This document shows, piece by piece, positions 1-11,826 of a stretch of 64,000 bases of DNA (the stretch's first letter is position 1; every line of letters starts with the position of its first letter). This stretch comes from Rebecca billardiae RCC1528. Lineage: Eukaryota > Haptophyta. The stretch spans positions 62,001 to 126,000 of the forward strand of contig OZ251222.1 of assembly GCA_965240325.2 (NCBI GenBank), written 5' to 3'. A model generated the notes under the pieces. The model was not told the origin of the DNA. It did no database searches and saw only the letters and a list, made by a program, of their open reading frames with translations. The translations under genes and the position numbers were made by a program.

Positions 1-2543
1 GCGTGCACACCTTGAGCGACATGTCTGCGTTGCTTCCGCCGCCCGCGGTCCGTCGCCAGGTCGACTTCTCGCCCGACGGCGTGCGTCGAACGCTCACCTG
101 CTGGGTTGCGCCGCGCCTTCGAGACGGGCCACCTCGGGTAATATGCGGGCCACGCGACGGCTCGTGTCGGCCACCGCCTACCCCTAGCATGTATTCGATG
201 CCACCACCAGCGTTGGGCGCGCTGCGCATCGCCAACGCTTCATCCGGCCAGTCCCGTCACGTTCGCGCATGGGTCGTCCTGAGCGGCGGCTGTCGATTTG
301 TGCTCCTCGTGGAGCTGTATGACGGGCTGGTGGCGAGCAGGATGGCTCGCCTTGCGGGGCTGGGTGTGTACAGTCGCAGTGTGGTGGCTGCCGGCTGACT
401 CCCATCGCCTGGGTGCTGCTTTACCGTCATGGCCTTTGCTGCGAGCACAAGGTCAAGGATCGTACCGCGGTCTGCGAGGCAGAGTCGACGGAGTCGTCGC
501 TTGAAGATGGTTGAGAGCGCGCATACGTCTTCCTCGGTGTCGTGCAGCTACTCCAGCACGCAAGGCTCGCGCTCTGGCACGTGTTTGGTGTCCATGGGTG
601 GCACATTGTGCCATTCGGGTGGCTCGGAAGCACGTGCTCGGGTGTCTTTCCCGTTTACGCGCGGTGGGCCAAGTCACCACGCACGGCCAGAGCATGTCAT
701 GGCACGCAGAGGGTGCCCATGAACGATCCCCACCCCGGTGGTGGCCGTAGGCGCACTCGAAGCGGTCGCATCGTCACCCGCGGATCACATCAGTCCGCCG
801 TTGAGGCTGTCGGGCGAGCAAAGACGTGCGATCTGACCCTTGGACGGGCAGCTAGAATCGCGATTATGCCTCATGTAAGGACGCACATGTCGTCGTTGTA
901 GGCAGTACTGATGCCCCAAGTGAAAGGGCGGGCGTGGCACGCGACTTGACAGCTTGAATGACTCGATGCACGCCGCCATGGACACGCGAACCGGATCCGT
1001 TGCGAACCTGCCGTGTGGCTCACGGCGGCGCGCGTTGTGCCGCATATCGGCCAGTCGCCACGCAGGAGATGGTCTCCAGACCAGGTCCAGCACCTGACCG
1101 ACTGCCGCACGCCTGGCCGGGTGGGAGTCCGGCCCTCTTCTTGTCTGCAGGAGTGCGCGGAAGGCCAGGCGGAGCCTCGTCCGACCACTGCACCCCGAGC
1201 GCCGCACTAATCGTGCAGCCTGGGACAGCTACCCACCTATGGCGAATATGTAACGACATAGTGTTATTTTAATTATACAGGTCCAGACTGCATATTTATG
1301 CGGGTACACTGCCCATATTATGCGGGTACAAATGGGTAATATTGTCGATCTTGCAGTAGTTGAGTACGGCCACTTGCGCACAGACCACAGCCCATCCTAA
1401 TGGCCTGTACCAAGGTTCATGCTCGCCTCGACGTACGCCAATAAGTAAGTTCGTGCGTTTGGGCTCATTTCGGGTAAGTACTTACCCACATTCAGACTGA
1501 CGATTCTCTATGTGTCCGTAGTTGTCCGCGGCGCGCGCGCGCACGCTCACGACGGGCCGCGGATGCGATTTTTAGGCCGAAACTTTTGCTCCGCCCGGGC
1601 TGGGCCCATTTGTTACGCTGTTTCCGGGTGTGAGCGCGTGCCTAGGGGCCCGCATTCATTTGGCCATAAAATCCCCGAAAGTGCTCCAGTGCGTTTGGAC
1701 CAGGCTACTATGACGTCGTCGCTGACAGTGACACTGAGCGTGCCGACCGAACTGTTCAAACGAACCGGGCTGGTCAGTTATTAATATATAATAATCGTGT
1801 AGTTCAGACTCTACTTTCGCGACCCGCCTATGCATTCCCCTAATTATTAATAAGTGCATGTTATTCTTACGACTAAATCGTCTACTGCTTAAAATTCATC
1901 ATCAGGGCGGGCAGTAGAAACGCAGCAATAATCAAATTTCATCCAGGGCAATAATAGTAGTTCAATCCACTCATGACTCAAATAATTTATGATGCGTGCG
2001 CGCTTTTCATGCATGCACGCCTAAATCCATCACCGCCCACAAAATCCGCCCCACACTATTCCTGCTGTGCGCCGACTATATCGATCCTACTACTCTCAGA
2101 GGATCTTTTTTCGGATATAGATATATGGCGGTTATTGATAATAATGCGGAGCCGTGACGTGCGCCGCCCCCGGCCCGGGCCCCCCGCCGCGGCCCCCGGC
2201 TTTCGCTTAAATAAATAATAATCGCCTCACGCTCAGACCGTACCTCTCCGGGGGGGGGGCGTGCGCCATGACTACGCCTGCTGCTGAATCTGATGGTACG
2301 ACTAATCTGGTGGGCAGCAGCGGACCGTCTTCACGCCGTGACGAGTTCCCACTCCTTCACAGGAACATGCACCACCGCAGGTGACCGCGATCACCCGCGC
2401 CGCGCACCGCTGAGTGCCCAGCTGAGCTGCTGGCGCTTGCTTCGACAACCGTTGTCAGCGCCACCAGGGCACGGCCTCCCATCCACTGGGAAGACGCAAG
2501 GGCCGCGAACACCCCGGCGCCCAGAGGGCCAGAGGCTACAGGC
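1..2543. other. spacer without a recognised gene
   Basis: No reading frame here resembles a known protein family or shows the strong G/C third-position bias of the genes in this window. The first 1.2 kb is GC-rich. About 1247-2220 is much more AT-rich and holds a twice-repeated tatgcgggtac (near 1300 and 1320) and a small palindrome gggtaagtacttaccc near 1473. A G run lies near 2250. I see no RNA gene. A coding function is not excluded. Confidence 0.5.
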
Positions 2544-4365
2544 CTACAGGAAGCCGCCGCCACCCCTGCCATCCCCTGGGCCTGCGCCGCGCTTGCCACC
2601 TCCGGCGCGCCCGCCGCCCGGCGCGCCTGCCTCCGCGTGCCACGCCGCGCGGCGGGCTCGCTCGCGGGCGCTGTCCTCGTCGTCCGAGTCCTCGGGCTCG
2701 TGCAGCTTGACGTGCCCGCTCCGCAGCAGGCTCATGCGCTGCCCGCCTGGCAGCGCGGGCACGACGGAGCGCACAGACACGCCGCGCGTGCGCGCGCACA
2801 GCAGCGCCACGGCTGCGATCAGCGCGAGCAGCACGAGCAGGCTGAGCGCACCCGCGCCCCACACGCCCATGTCGCGCGCTCCGTACGCCTGCGGGAGCGG
2901 CCGCCGGGCAGCGAGTGCGCAGCGGAGGCGCGCGGCGGGGTCGGCGCGCGCGCTCGGGCGGGGAGCAGCGCGCGCAGCTCAGCACACGGCGCGCGAACGG
3001 CGCGGGAGCGCGCCGCACCGGTGCCGTGCGGTCCGCGTACGCGGGGGCGAAGTAGTCGCGCGGCCACTTGGCCGGGTCGAGGCAGTCGCCGCCGTCGTAC
3101 GTGCACGGCCTGCTGTCGCAATCCGGCTGGCACACGCCGTCGCCGATGAACCCCGGCAGGCAGCCGGGCGCGCACACGCTCTGCGCGCCCGGCCGCGGAG
3201 GGCTGCCGGGGCTGTCGCAGTCGCCGCCATCGTAACCGCACGCCTGCCGGGCGCGGGCGCGGGCAAGGAGCGCACGGACGGGTGAGGCGCCGCGCGCGAG
3301 CGCGCGGCGCGCGCGGCGCGCGCGGCGCACGCCCCGCGGCGGCACCGCGCGCGCGGCGCCCACGCCCGCTCGCTGCCGGGACGCGCCCGCCCGCTGCTCG
3401 ATGCGCGGGCGCGCGCACCTCAGTGTCACACGCGCTGTCGCATCGGTCGTCGCCCACGCGGGACGCGGGGCATCCCGGGCTGCAGTGGCAGTCGTTGCCG
3501 TCCCAGTCGCAGTCGACGTTGAAGCAGTCCTGGTGGCAGTGGCCGTCGCCGACCATCGACACGGTGCAGCCCAGGCTGCACTCTGAGTGCGCGCAGTCGC
3601 CGCCGTCAAAGTTGCAACCCTGTGCCGCGCGCCGCGGCCGAGCGGACCGCGCCGAGGCGCCGTCAGCGCGCGCGCGTGCGCGCGCGCGCGCGTGCGCGGC
3701 GGGATCGCGCGCGCGGGTGGGCACGCGCGCACCGGCACGTTGCACTCAGCGTCGCACACGCCGTCGGCGACGAAGAGCTCGTGGCAGCCGCGCGCGCACT
3801 GCGTGCGGCAGTCAGCGCCGTCCCACCGGCACTCCGAGACAAAGCACTCGGCGTCGCACACGCCGTTGTCGATGTTGGAGACGAGGCAGCCGAGGCCGCA
3901 CCACTCGGTGGGCGTGCGCCCGCTGCAGTCGCCGTGGTCGAACCCGCACGCGCTCGTGTTGCACGCCGGGTCGCAGTCGCCGTCGCCGATCCACAGGCGC
4001 GCGCACTGCACGCGCTCTGCCGGGTCTGTGCACGCCCATGTCTTGTTGCCGTGGCAGTCACCGCCGTCGTACTGGCAAGCGGGCTCGTTACATGCCGGGT
4101 CGCAAAACCCGTCACCCAGCCACTGCACCCGGCAGAACCTTGAGCAGCGCACGTCGTCGAGCTCGGCACGCAGTGTCGCGTTGCAATCGCCGAGGTCATA
4201 GTTGCACGCGCTGATGTTGCACACAGGGTCGCACCAGCCGTCGCCGAGGTCGGAGAACGGGCTGCATGGGCACGAGTTGAGGAGGTTGGCGAGCGTGCCT
4301 CGCGCGGCCACCGCGGTGAGCACCAACGCCACGAGCCGCGGCCGCCGCGCCGCCGCGCCCACCAT
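2544..4365 (-). CDS. type I membrane protein with eight Lin-12/Notch repeats (LNR)
   Basis: Four exons on the minus strand: 4365-3733, 3619-3419, 3243-3019 and 2888-2544. The introns are 113, 175 and 130 nt, all GT-AG, all phase 0 and starting GTGCG. The product is about 467 residues. Residues 1-26 look like a signal peptide (basic start, then LVALVLTAVAA). Eight cysteine-rich LNR modules follow, each with the core GDGxCDxxCNxxxCxxDGGDC. Two of the three introns fall inside an LNR just before the fourth cysteine, and splicing restores the exact cysteine spacing. Residues 367-385 are one membrane helix (ALSLLVLLALIAAVALLCA), followed by an acidic/basic tail of about 80 residues. LNR modules bind calcium through their acidic residues. 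I see no EGF, ankyrin or HD domain, so this is not a Notch receptor; a surface adhesion or sensing role is only inference. Confidence 0.85.
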
Positions 4366-5564
4366 GGGCGTCCACTCGTGGTGGTTAGCGCGCGTTGCTG
4401 GCCGTCGTCAGGGTTCGCTCAAGCAAGCCCTCCACTGCGCAGCTCTGGTGGCTCCCGGGACCAAAGAGTGAGCCAACGGGCGAAAATCGAGCCGTAAAAT
4501 CAGATCGCGCGCTTCGAGCTCAATAACTCAACAAGCGGGACCGAGACGATGACGGCAAATGACGTGCCCGACGAAACAACTCGCTCGTCTGCTAGAAAAG
4601 TGAGGCCAATTCGGCAATTCCGTCCTTCGTGGCGGCTTCGTCCCGTCGGCTTCACCGCTCTCAGCACGCTCGAGCCAATTTTTGCGCTCCCCCCGCCCGG
4701 CTGCTCGCCAGCCCGACGCCCGTCATCGGGCAGCCACCATCCCACCGCCGCCCCATACCCACCATGCGGCCGAGTAGCCCTCCCACGCCTCTGACGGTAG
4801 CATGTAAGCCACACCGTGAGCAACGCGGCAGCCATCGGATCATCGTCTAATTCGCAGGCGCAGGCGTATGCGGTCCACAACGAGCATGCTGCATGAGAGC
4901 AGCTTGTCAGCGCAGGACGCATCAGCCGCTCACAGCTCGTCTCTACCGGGGTCACAGGATTGCATGTTGCTACTCCAGCGGCGTCAGCACGCACTCACGC
5001 GAATTTCGGGCGTGCAAAAAGCAGCGCGTGCACGCTGTCGCGTTCATACAATGCAGTCAGCCGTGCAGGTCGCACGTCGGGGGCAAGGTGCGGCAGACTG
5101 ACGACGACGGATGACAGCATGTCAAAGCGGCGCATGCCTTTTCAAACGGTGTCTACTTGCCCGCCATCCACCCCGACGGACGATCCGGCAATGACGCCGC
5201 GACTCTGAGCGCCCAAGGAGTGGCGGAGACGATCTACCGCGGCAGCCATCGTGCATTCCGATCAAGCCGAGTCCGCTGGTAACGTATTAGTACGGTACCC
5301 GGGTATTTCGCGCCAGCGCCGGGCCCAAATCGGACCGGGCCTCGCCGCGCCGACCTTTCACGCCCAGCAAGCGTGTTGGCAGCGCGGCCTTGCTGCGTCG
5401 TTGCATGTTTTGCTGCTCGTACGCGCCCGGCCGTGCGCGCGGGGCGGGGCACACGACGCGCTTCTCGCCGCCCGAGCTGCCTCCCTTTGCGCCTTGCACC
5501 GCTGAGCGCGCCGCGTGCGCGTCGCGCGCTCGCGCTCGTGGCGCGCAGCACGAGGCCAGAGAGC
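4366..5564. other. spacer between divergent LNR and NAMPT genes
   Basis: This 1.2 kb holds the upstream regions of both neighbours. An open frame at 4500-4994 on the minus strand starts with a non-ATG codon, matches nothing I know, and lacks the codon bias of the real genes. I see no other structure. Confidence 0.45.
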
Positions 5565-7785
5565 ATGGGGTCCGTATTCGACAACATCATGCTGCTCAGC
5601 GACTCGTACAAGGTGGCATGGCGCGCCCGTTCCGCCCGCAGCTCGACTGCTAGCCGGCTGCTCGCCCTGCCGCGCTGTGCGCCGGCGCCGCGCGCGCCGA
5701 CCGTCTGCGCCGTGCGCGTGCGGCCGCGCGCGCTGCCGCCGCGCGCAGACGTCGCACTGGCGGCAGTACCCGGAGGGCACGGAGTACGTGTACTCGTACT
5801 TCGAGTCGCGCGGCGGCAAGTTCGCCGAGGTCACCTTCTTCGGCCTGCAGTACATCATCAAGCGCTACCTCACCGGGCAGGTCGTGACCGCAGCCAAGAT
5901 CGACCAGGCGGAGAAGATCATCAACGGGCACATGGGGCAGGGCGAGATGGCGCACTTCAACCGGAAGGGGTGGGAGCACATCCTGAAGAAGCACGGCGGC
6001 AGGCTGCCCATCGCGATCAAGGCGGTGCCCGAGGGCATGACCGTGCCCAACCGCAACGTGCTGATGACGGTCGTGAACACGGACCCCGAGGCGTTCTGGC
6101 TCACCAACTACCTCGAGACGCTGCTCGTGCAGGCGCGCGCCGCGCGAGGGCGCGCCGCGCGTGGGGCTGGCCGGGCGTGGCCCTGCCCGCGCGGCGTGCG
6201 CGCGTGCCGCGCGGCCGGGGCGGGCGGCCCGGGCGGCGCGGCTCGCGCGTGGGCAGGGCGTCGCGGTGGCGGCCGGCTGCCGCTCGCCGGCCGCGCGCCT
6301 CTGAGCCGGCGCGCAGCGCGCCGCCGCCCTGCCCACGCCCTCCCGCGCGCGCGCGCGACCCGCCCCCGCAGGTGTGGTACCCGATGACGGTGGCCACGCA
6401 GTCGCGCGAGATGAAGAAGATCATCACCTCCTACTTCGAGAAGACGGGCACGGAGGTGAGCCCGCTCTCGATCGGCTTCCAGCTGAACGACTTTGGCGTG
6501 CGCGGCGTCTCCTCGATGGAGACGGCGGCGATCGGCGGCGCGGGGCACCTGCTCAACTTCATGGGCACAGGCGCGCGCGCGCCGCGCGCGCGGCCGCCCG
6601 GGCCGGCGCGGGCGCGCGCCGCGCCGGGCGCGACGGCGGCGGCGCGCGCGCCCACGCGCGCGCCCTCCGCCGCCCCGACGCGCCGCGCGCGCGGCGCGCG
6701 CAGACAACATGCCCGCGATCATGCTCACGATGGAGTACTACAACGCCGACGGCCCCACCGGCTTCTCGATCCCCGCGGCGGAGCACTCCACCATCACCTC
6801 CTGGACCAAGTCCAAGGAGAAGGACGCGTACAAGAACATGCTCACCCAGTATCCGAAGGGGCTGGTGGCGGTCGTCTCCGACTCGTATGACATCTATAAC
6901 GCGGTGAGCAAGCTGTGGGGGCAGGAGCTCAAGAGCATGGTGGAGGGCAGGTGCGCGGCCGGAGCGGCGCGCGCAGCACACCGCGCCGCGCGCGCGCGCG
7001 CGCGGCGCGTACTCGCGCCGCGCGCGCTCTGACCGGCGCCCGCGCGCCCGCCGCCGCCTCCGCGCGCGGCAGGGAGGGGCGGCTGGTGATCCGGCCCGAC
7101 TCCGGGGACCCGCCCAAGATTGTGGTGGAGGTGCTCGAGCTGCTGGGCAAGGCGTTCGGCACGAGCACGACGCCCAAGGGGTTCAAGCTGCTCCCCCCGT
7201 ACGTGCGCATCATCCAGGGCGACGGCGTGGGCCACGACACGATTGGCGCCATCCTCGAGAACATGGCCAAGCACAAATGGGTGCGTGCGTGTGCGCGTGC
7301 GTGCGCGTGTGCGCGTGCGTGCGCGTGCGTGTGTGCGTGCCGCAGGGACACGGGCTGGGGCAGCGGCCGGGCACATGCGCGCGCGCAGCGCGCGCTCAGA
7401 CCCCCGCCCCTCGCCGCCCCGCGCCCGCGCGCCGCGCGCGCAGGCGGCGGAGAACACCGCGTTTGGCTCAGGCGGCGCGCTGCTGCAGAAGCTCAACCGC
7501 GACACGCAAAAGTGCGCGTTCAAGTGCTGCGAGGCGGTGGTGCACGGCGAGCCCGTCGCCGTCTTCAAGGACCCGGTGACCGACCCGGGCAAGGCGTCGA
7601 AGAAGGGGCGGCTCCGCCTCGTCAAGGACCGCACCGGCGCCATCTCCACGCTCACGGACGGGCAGGGCGACGACGACTCCGACCTGCTCGTCGAGGTGTT
7701 CCGCGACGGCTCGCTGCTGCGCGACTGGAAGTGGGACGAGCTCAAGGCGCGCGCAGAGCTGGGCAAGACGGTCGACAAGGTCTGA
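5565..7785 (+). CDS. NAMPT: nicotinamide phosphoribosyltransferase (NAD salvage)
   Basis: Makes nicotinamide mononucleotide from nicotinamide and PRPP, the committing step of NAD salvage. Six exons: 5565-5612, 5749-6132, 6372-6570, 6704-6950, 7073-7280 and 7444-7785. The product is 475 residues, close to the vertebrate length of about 490. Introns 1, 4 and 5 are GT-AG. Introns 2 (6133-6371) and 3 (6571-6703) start with GC: only CAG|GC and ACAG|GC keep the conserved residues around VQ|VWYP and MGT|DNMP. Family landmarks seen: LSDSYK near the start, VYSYFESRGGK, PAAEHSTITSW with the catalytic His near residue 238, IRPDSGDP near 299, LLPPYVRIIQGDGV, FGSGGALLQKLNRD and FKDPVTDPGKASKKGRL. No targeting peptide is visible, so it is probably cytosolic. 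The start was chosen because it gives the expected short N-terminus before the DSYK motif. Confidence 0.93.
6133..6371 (+). other. GC-AG intron of NAMPT (intron 2)
   Basis: The exon ends ...CTCGTGCAG and the intron begins GCGCGCGCC; it ends CCCGCAG before GTGTGGTACCC. A GT donor two codons earlier would delete two conserved residues (VQ), so GC is the better choice. Intron 3 (6571-6703) has the same type of donor, ACAG|GCGCGCG, in phase 1. Confidence 0.75.
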
Positions 7786-9930
7786 GCTCGGTGGCGCCGC
7801 GGAGGCGCGAGGGGCGCGCGCGGTGGCCGCACGGCCGATGGCCGCTGTGCAGCACACGGCAGGCGCGCGTTCAAGCGGTCGTCCATGAATCAGAGGCGGC
7901 ACGACGAGCGGGGTGACGCAGGCCGTCCTGCTGCTGGAGGCGCATCTGCCATCGGCATCTGACTGCTCATGCGACTTGCGAGCGCAGCCGCAAGCGCGCG
8001 TCGTCAACAGCATCGCGCCGCCTGATTCAGATCTGCTGATGCGATGTGCGGCGACGATCATCACGTATGCTGCAAGTAGGCGCGGTTTGAACTTCTCCAA
8101 CGGGTCAGCAGCTGACAACGCGGCGCGGGCTGCCCGGACGCAGATCGACGACGCCGAGCCGCCTTCGAGTTCGGAGTTCGGAGTTCGGGGAACTTACAGT
8201 CAGACGCTCTGAATCGGCCCCTCGTCGCTCAGAGCGCTCTGAGCGAGGGGGCCGATTCAGAGCGTCTGACTGGACCCGTTGCACGCGTGAGCGCCGAAAA
8301 AACGACACTTTGGCAGTGATAGTCATCAGCACCGTCGCCGCATCGTGGGCATGCCGCTGCCGCCGCCGGCGGCGGCAGCGGGAGCGTGGCAGCAGATCTA
8401 CCACCTTCCGCGTTACGCGCTGCGTCGTGCGCGCCAGGTGGCAGGTTTCCCAGGTCCGCCGCGCGGAAGGCAGCGTGAGCGGTCGGCGAGCGCACGGAGA
8501 TGAGAAGTAAGCGCGCATCGTGAGAGCTTCAGCAGCTTGCCCACGCGCTTCACGAAGGCGGTGTGGTTGCGTGCGCACGCCTTCTGTACCCGTACCCGCG
8601 ATCAAAGCGTGAGCCACTCCCTAGGTCTTGCCTGCGCATCGCGGGCCGCGCCTCGTCTCCTGAATCCTCGTTCACGAGGACAGCACGTGTATCCGTGTAC
8701 GCGCTCGCGGCCGATGGCGGCTCCCCGCGTCGAGAGCCGTTTGGCTGGAGCCGCATCCAAGGGCATGTATCCTCACGGCCCCACCCGATGCTGACGCTGA
8801 GGTGGCGTGCTTGCCGAAGGTAGCCGCATTGGCTGATCTCTCTGCCTTTGGGCAACCCTTTGCAACCGCGCCGGCTCACGCTGCCAGCGCGCGCGCGGCG
8901 TGGCTTCGTGGTGGACACCTGCCCTGGGTTTTGTCGTTCGTTCTCAGCGACGGTTGGGTCGATTGACATGCGGATTGGATTGGTGCATTGCGAATCGGCT
9001 TCGCAATGCACCATTGCGCTCGGATCGGCGCGGACGTCAGCCATGCGGCAGCGCGAGCGACAAAACCGCGAGATTTCATACGCTTGTCGTTTTTTCATAC
9101 GCTCACGGTTACTCACCCGTGCAACGGGTCACTGTAATTAAGTTCCCCGTTCGGAGTTCGGTCATGCCACTGCCCATCACTGGCCACTAGGCTCAGGGGC
9201 ACTACCGACTACGGTTATTTAACGGTAGCTGTCGGTACTGTGACAGTCAGACTGTGTCTGTGACGACTACGTCGGAACGTGGAGTATGTATGAGGCACTG
9301 TCAGTGTACTACGACTCAGACGACTCGACGGGCGTCGCTGACGAGCTAGTCGTCACGTCGGACTGATGGCGCGCGACGAGCCTGCTCGCGGGATGGATCG
9401 GTCGTCATCAGACCGCCTGGACCAAGCACTCGGAGCAGCAGCCAGCAGGTCTTAGGACTCTGCTGAGCGCTGCTGACCCGCGCCGCAGCGCCCGCGTCAG
9501 CAGCGGTCACTGGCCGGTCGCAGGTCTGCAGTGTCACGGCCACGGATGCGCGTGTGCATGCGGTGGTCCGCCTTGGGAATGGCGCGAGCCGTGTCGAAGC
9601 CTGCACGTCAAGGCTGACGCGGCGAGCCGTGACCGTGTTGGATGGTGATCGTGGCAGCAGCGCAGCGCCGACGCCGAACGAAAATGCAGACACGGCCGAT
9701 CTGTCAGCGCTGCCGCCGCCACCGCTCAGCGCGCTGTCTGCGCTCGGCTCGGCTCTGCCGCGCGCGCCTGCGCTGGGCAGCGGGCGGCGGCGCGCCCGCC
9801 CAGCAGAGCCCGCGTCGACCGGCCGCAGCGCGCCGACGCGAGGCGTACAGCACAGCACAGCACAGCACGCGCCCCGGCGGACTGCCTGCGCCCGATCCGC
9901 TCGCGCGCCGCCGCGGCCGGCGCGGCTCCG
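7786..9930. other. spacer rich in palindromes
   Basis: No gene recognised between NAMPT and the GTPBP1-like gene. It holds a near-perfect palindrome at 8197-8272, a perfect 28-nt palindrome at 8354-8381 (ccgctgccgccgcc and its complement), a 13-bp hairpin at 8982-9012 (ggtgcattgcgaa, loop tcggc), and a short cagca run near 9850. The downstream ends of two convergent genes meet here. Confidence 0.5.
8197..8272. repeat. near-perfect palindrome, about 76 nt
   Basis: The left arm cagtcagacgctctgaatcg is repeated in reverse complement at the right end. The arms continue to the centre (agagcgctct) with one small indel. It could extrude as a cruciform or be transcribed as a hairpin. No gene overlaps it. 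Confidence 0.85.
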
Positions 9931-11785
9931 TCACGCCGCGCCGCCCGGCGGCGCCGCGCCCTCCCTGTCGTCCGCGTACACGTGCGTGATGTTGCCGATG
10001 CCCTTCGTCTTGCCCTCCCTGAAGATCAGCCGCGAGCCCACGCGGATGAACTCGGGGCGGAAGAGGAACTCGAACTCGATCGACGCCTTGGTGCCGGTGC
10101 GCAGCACGTCGCGGTCCATCTGCGTGATGCGCGCAGACTGGCGCACGTTGCGCACGTGCAGCACGGGCTGGTAGTTGCAGCGCATCGTGGTCGAGGAGTG
10201 GAGCACGAGCACGTCGCACCGGAAGCGCCACGACGCCCGGGGCTGCGTGCTCGCGTCGAGCAGCACCATGCCCTTGCGCAGGCCCATCGAGCGCACGTGC
10301 TCCTGCGCGCGCACCGCGCGGACGCGCGGCGCGCAGAACGCGCAGGCCCGTGGCCCGGCGTGGCGCGCGGCGGTGAGGGCACGCGCCGCGCGGCCGCGCG
10401 GCCGCGGGCAGCGCGCGGTGCGCGCGGTGCGCGCGCGCGCGCGGCTGGCTGGCTGGCCTGTGCGCACCTTGCGCTTGAGCGCGCGCATGAGGAAGGCGCC
10501 GCTCTGCCCCGTGAGCAGCGTGTGCGCGGGCATGCGCATGTGGTGGATCGACTTGATCACGACCGGCTTGAACGCACCGGACGAGTCCGGCCCGAGCTGC
10601 AGCATCTGGCCCGTGTGCACCTGGCCGGAGACGAGCGTGCCCGCCACCACCGTGCCGATGCCGGGCACGTTGAAGAACTGGAGCGGCAGCGAAGCAGAAG
10701 GACGGCCGGGCGGAGGGGGGCGAGCGCGGGGCTGAGCCGCGCAGAGCCGCGGGGCGCGGGCGGGGCGCGCGGTGCCAACTGCCCCTCGCCCCCTCGCCCT
10801 GCCCCCCAGCGCTGCAGCCGCAGCCGCCGCAGCCGCCGCTGCCGCAGCGAGCGCCGCCACCTTCCGCGCCGCCCAAGCGGCCGGCCGCGCCCACGCCCCA
10901 ACCCCAGCCGCCCCCCCCCCCCGCGCCGGCCCCACCTGGTCGATCAGGAATTCGACTGCGCTCTGCGCGTGCGTGCTCCACAGCTTGCGCGAGGGCAGCA
11001 GGTTGATGAACGCGTGGACGAGGTCCATGTGCTGCCCCGAGACGTTGGACACGGTGAAGATCGGCGCGACGAAGCCGCTTCGGAACGCCTGCGGCGGCGG
11101 CGCACGCCACCGCGCCGCCGCGGGCGCGCGGTGGCGGCTGCTCAGCGGCGTGCGCCGCGCCGCGCCGCGCGCCGCCGCGCCGCCGCCCCGCGCCGCCGCG
11201 CCGCGCCGCGCGCGCGGCGCAGCGGCGCACCCGCGAGGCCACGACGACGTCGTCCATCGAGCGCACGACGAACGGCTTCTTGCGCGCGCCGGGCAGCTTG
11301 AGCAGCCGCATCAGCTGCGCGATCGTCTCCCTGAGCACATTGTCGGGCGCGAGGTCGGCCTTGGTCACGACCACAAACACAGGCACGCCCAGCGCGATCG
11401 CCACGCCGAGGTGCTCCTTGGTCATGCGCGTGATGCCGTGGTTCGCGCCCACCACCACGAGCGCGTAGTCTGCGCGGCGAGGCGCGCGGCGGGGCGGAGA
11501 GTGCGCGCTCAGGCACGAGCGTGCGCGCGCGCGCCGCGCGCGCGCGCACGCGCGCCGCCGCCATGCGGCAGCGCTGCGGCGCACCCGGGTCGTGCGCCGT
11601 CATGCCGAACATGGTGGTCTTGAGGTACTTCTCGTGGCCGGCGAGGTCGATGAACGAGACAACCTTGGACGACTTGTTCACCACCTCCTGCCAGTTCGAG
11701 CTGCGGCTCGAGCCCACGTTGCTCGCGCTCACGGCGGCGGACGGCGCGGCGCCGTCGCCGCCGGCACCGCCGCCGCCGTTCGCGC

Positions 11786-11826
<41 letters not shown>

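Noticed and set aside
4500-4994. 164-codon open frame on the minus strand
   Set aside because: It starts at a non-ATG codon, lacks GC3 coding bias and resembles no family.
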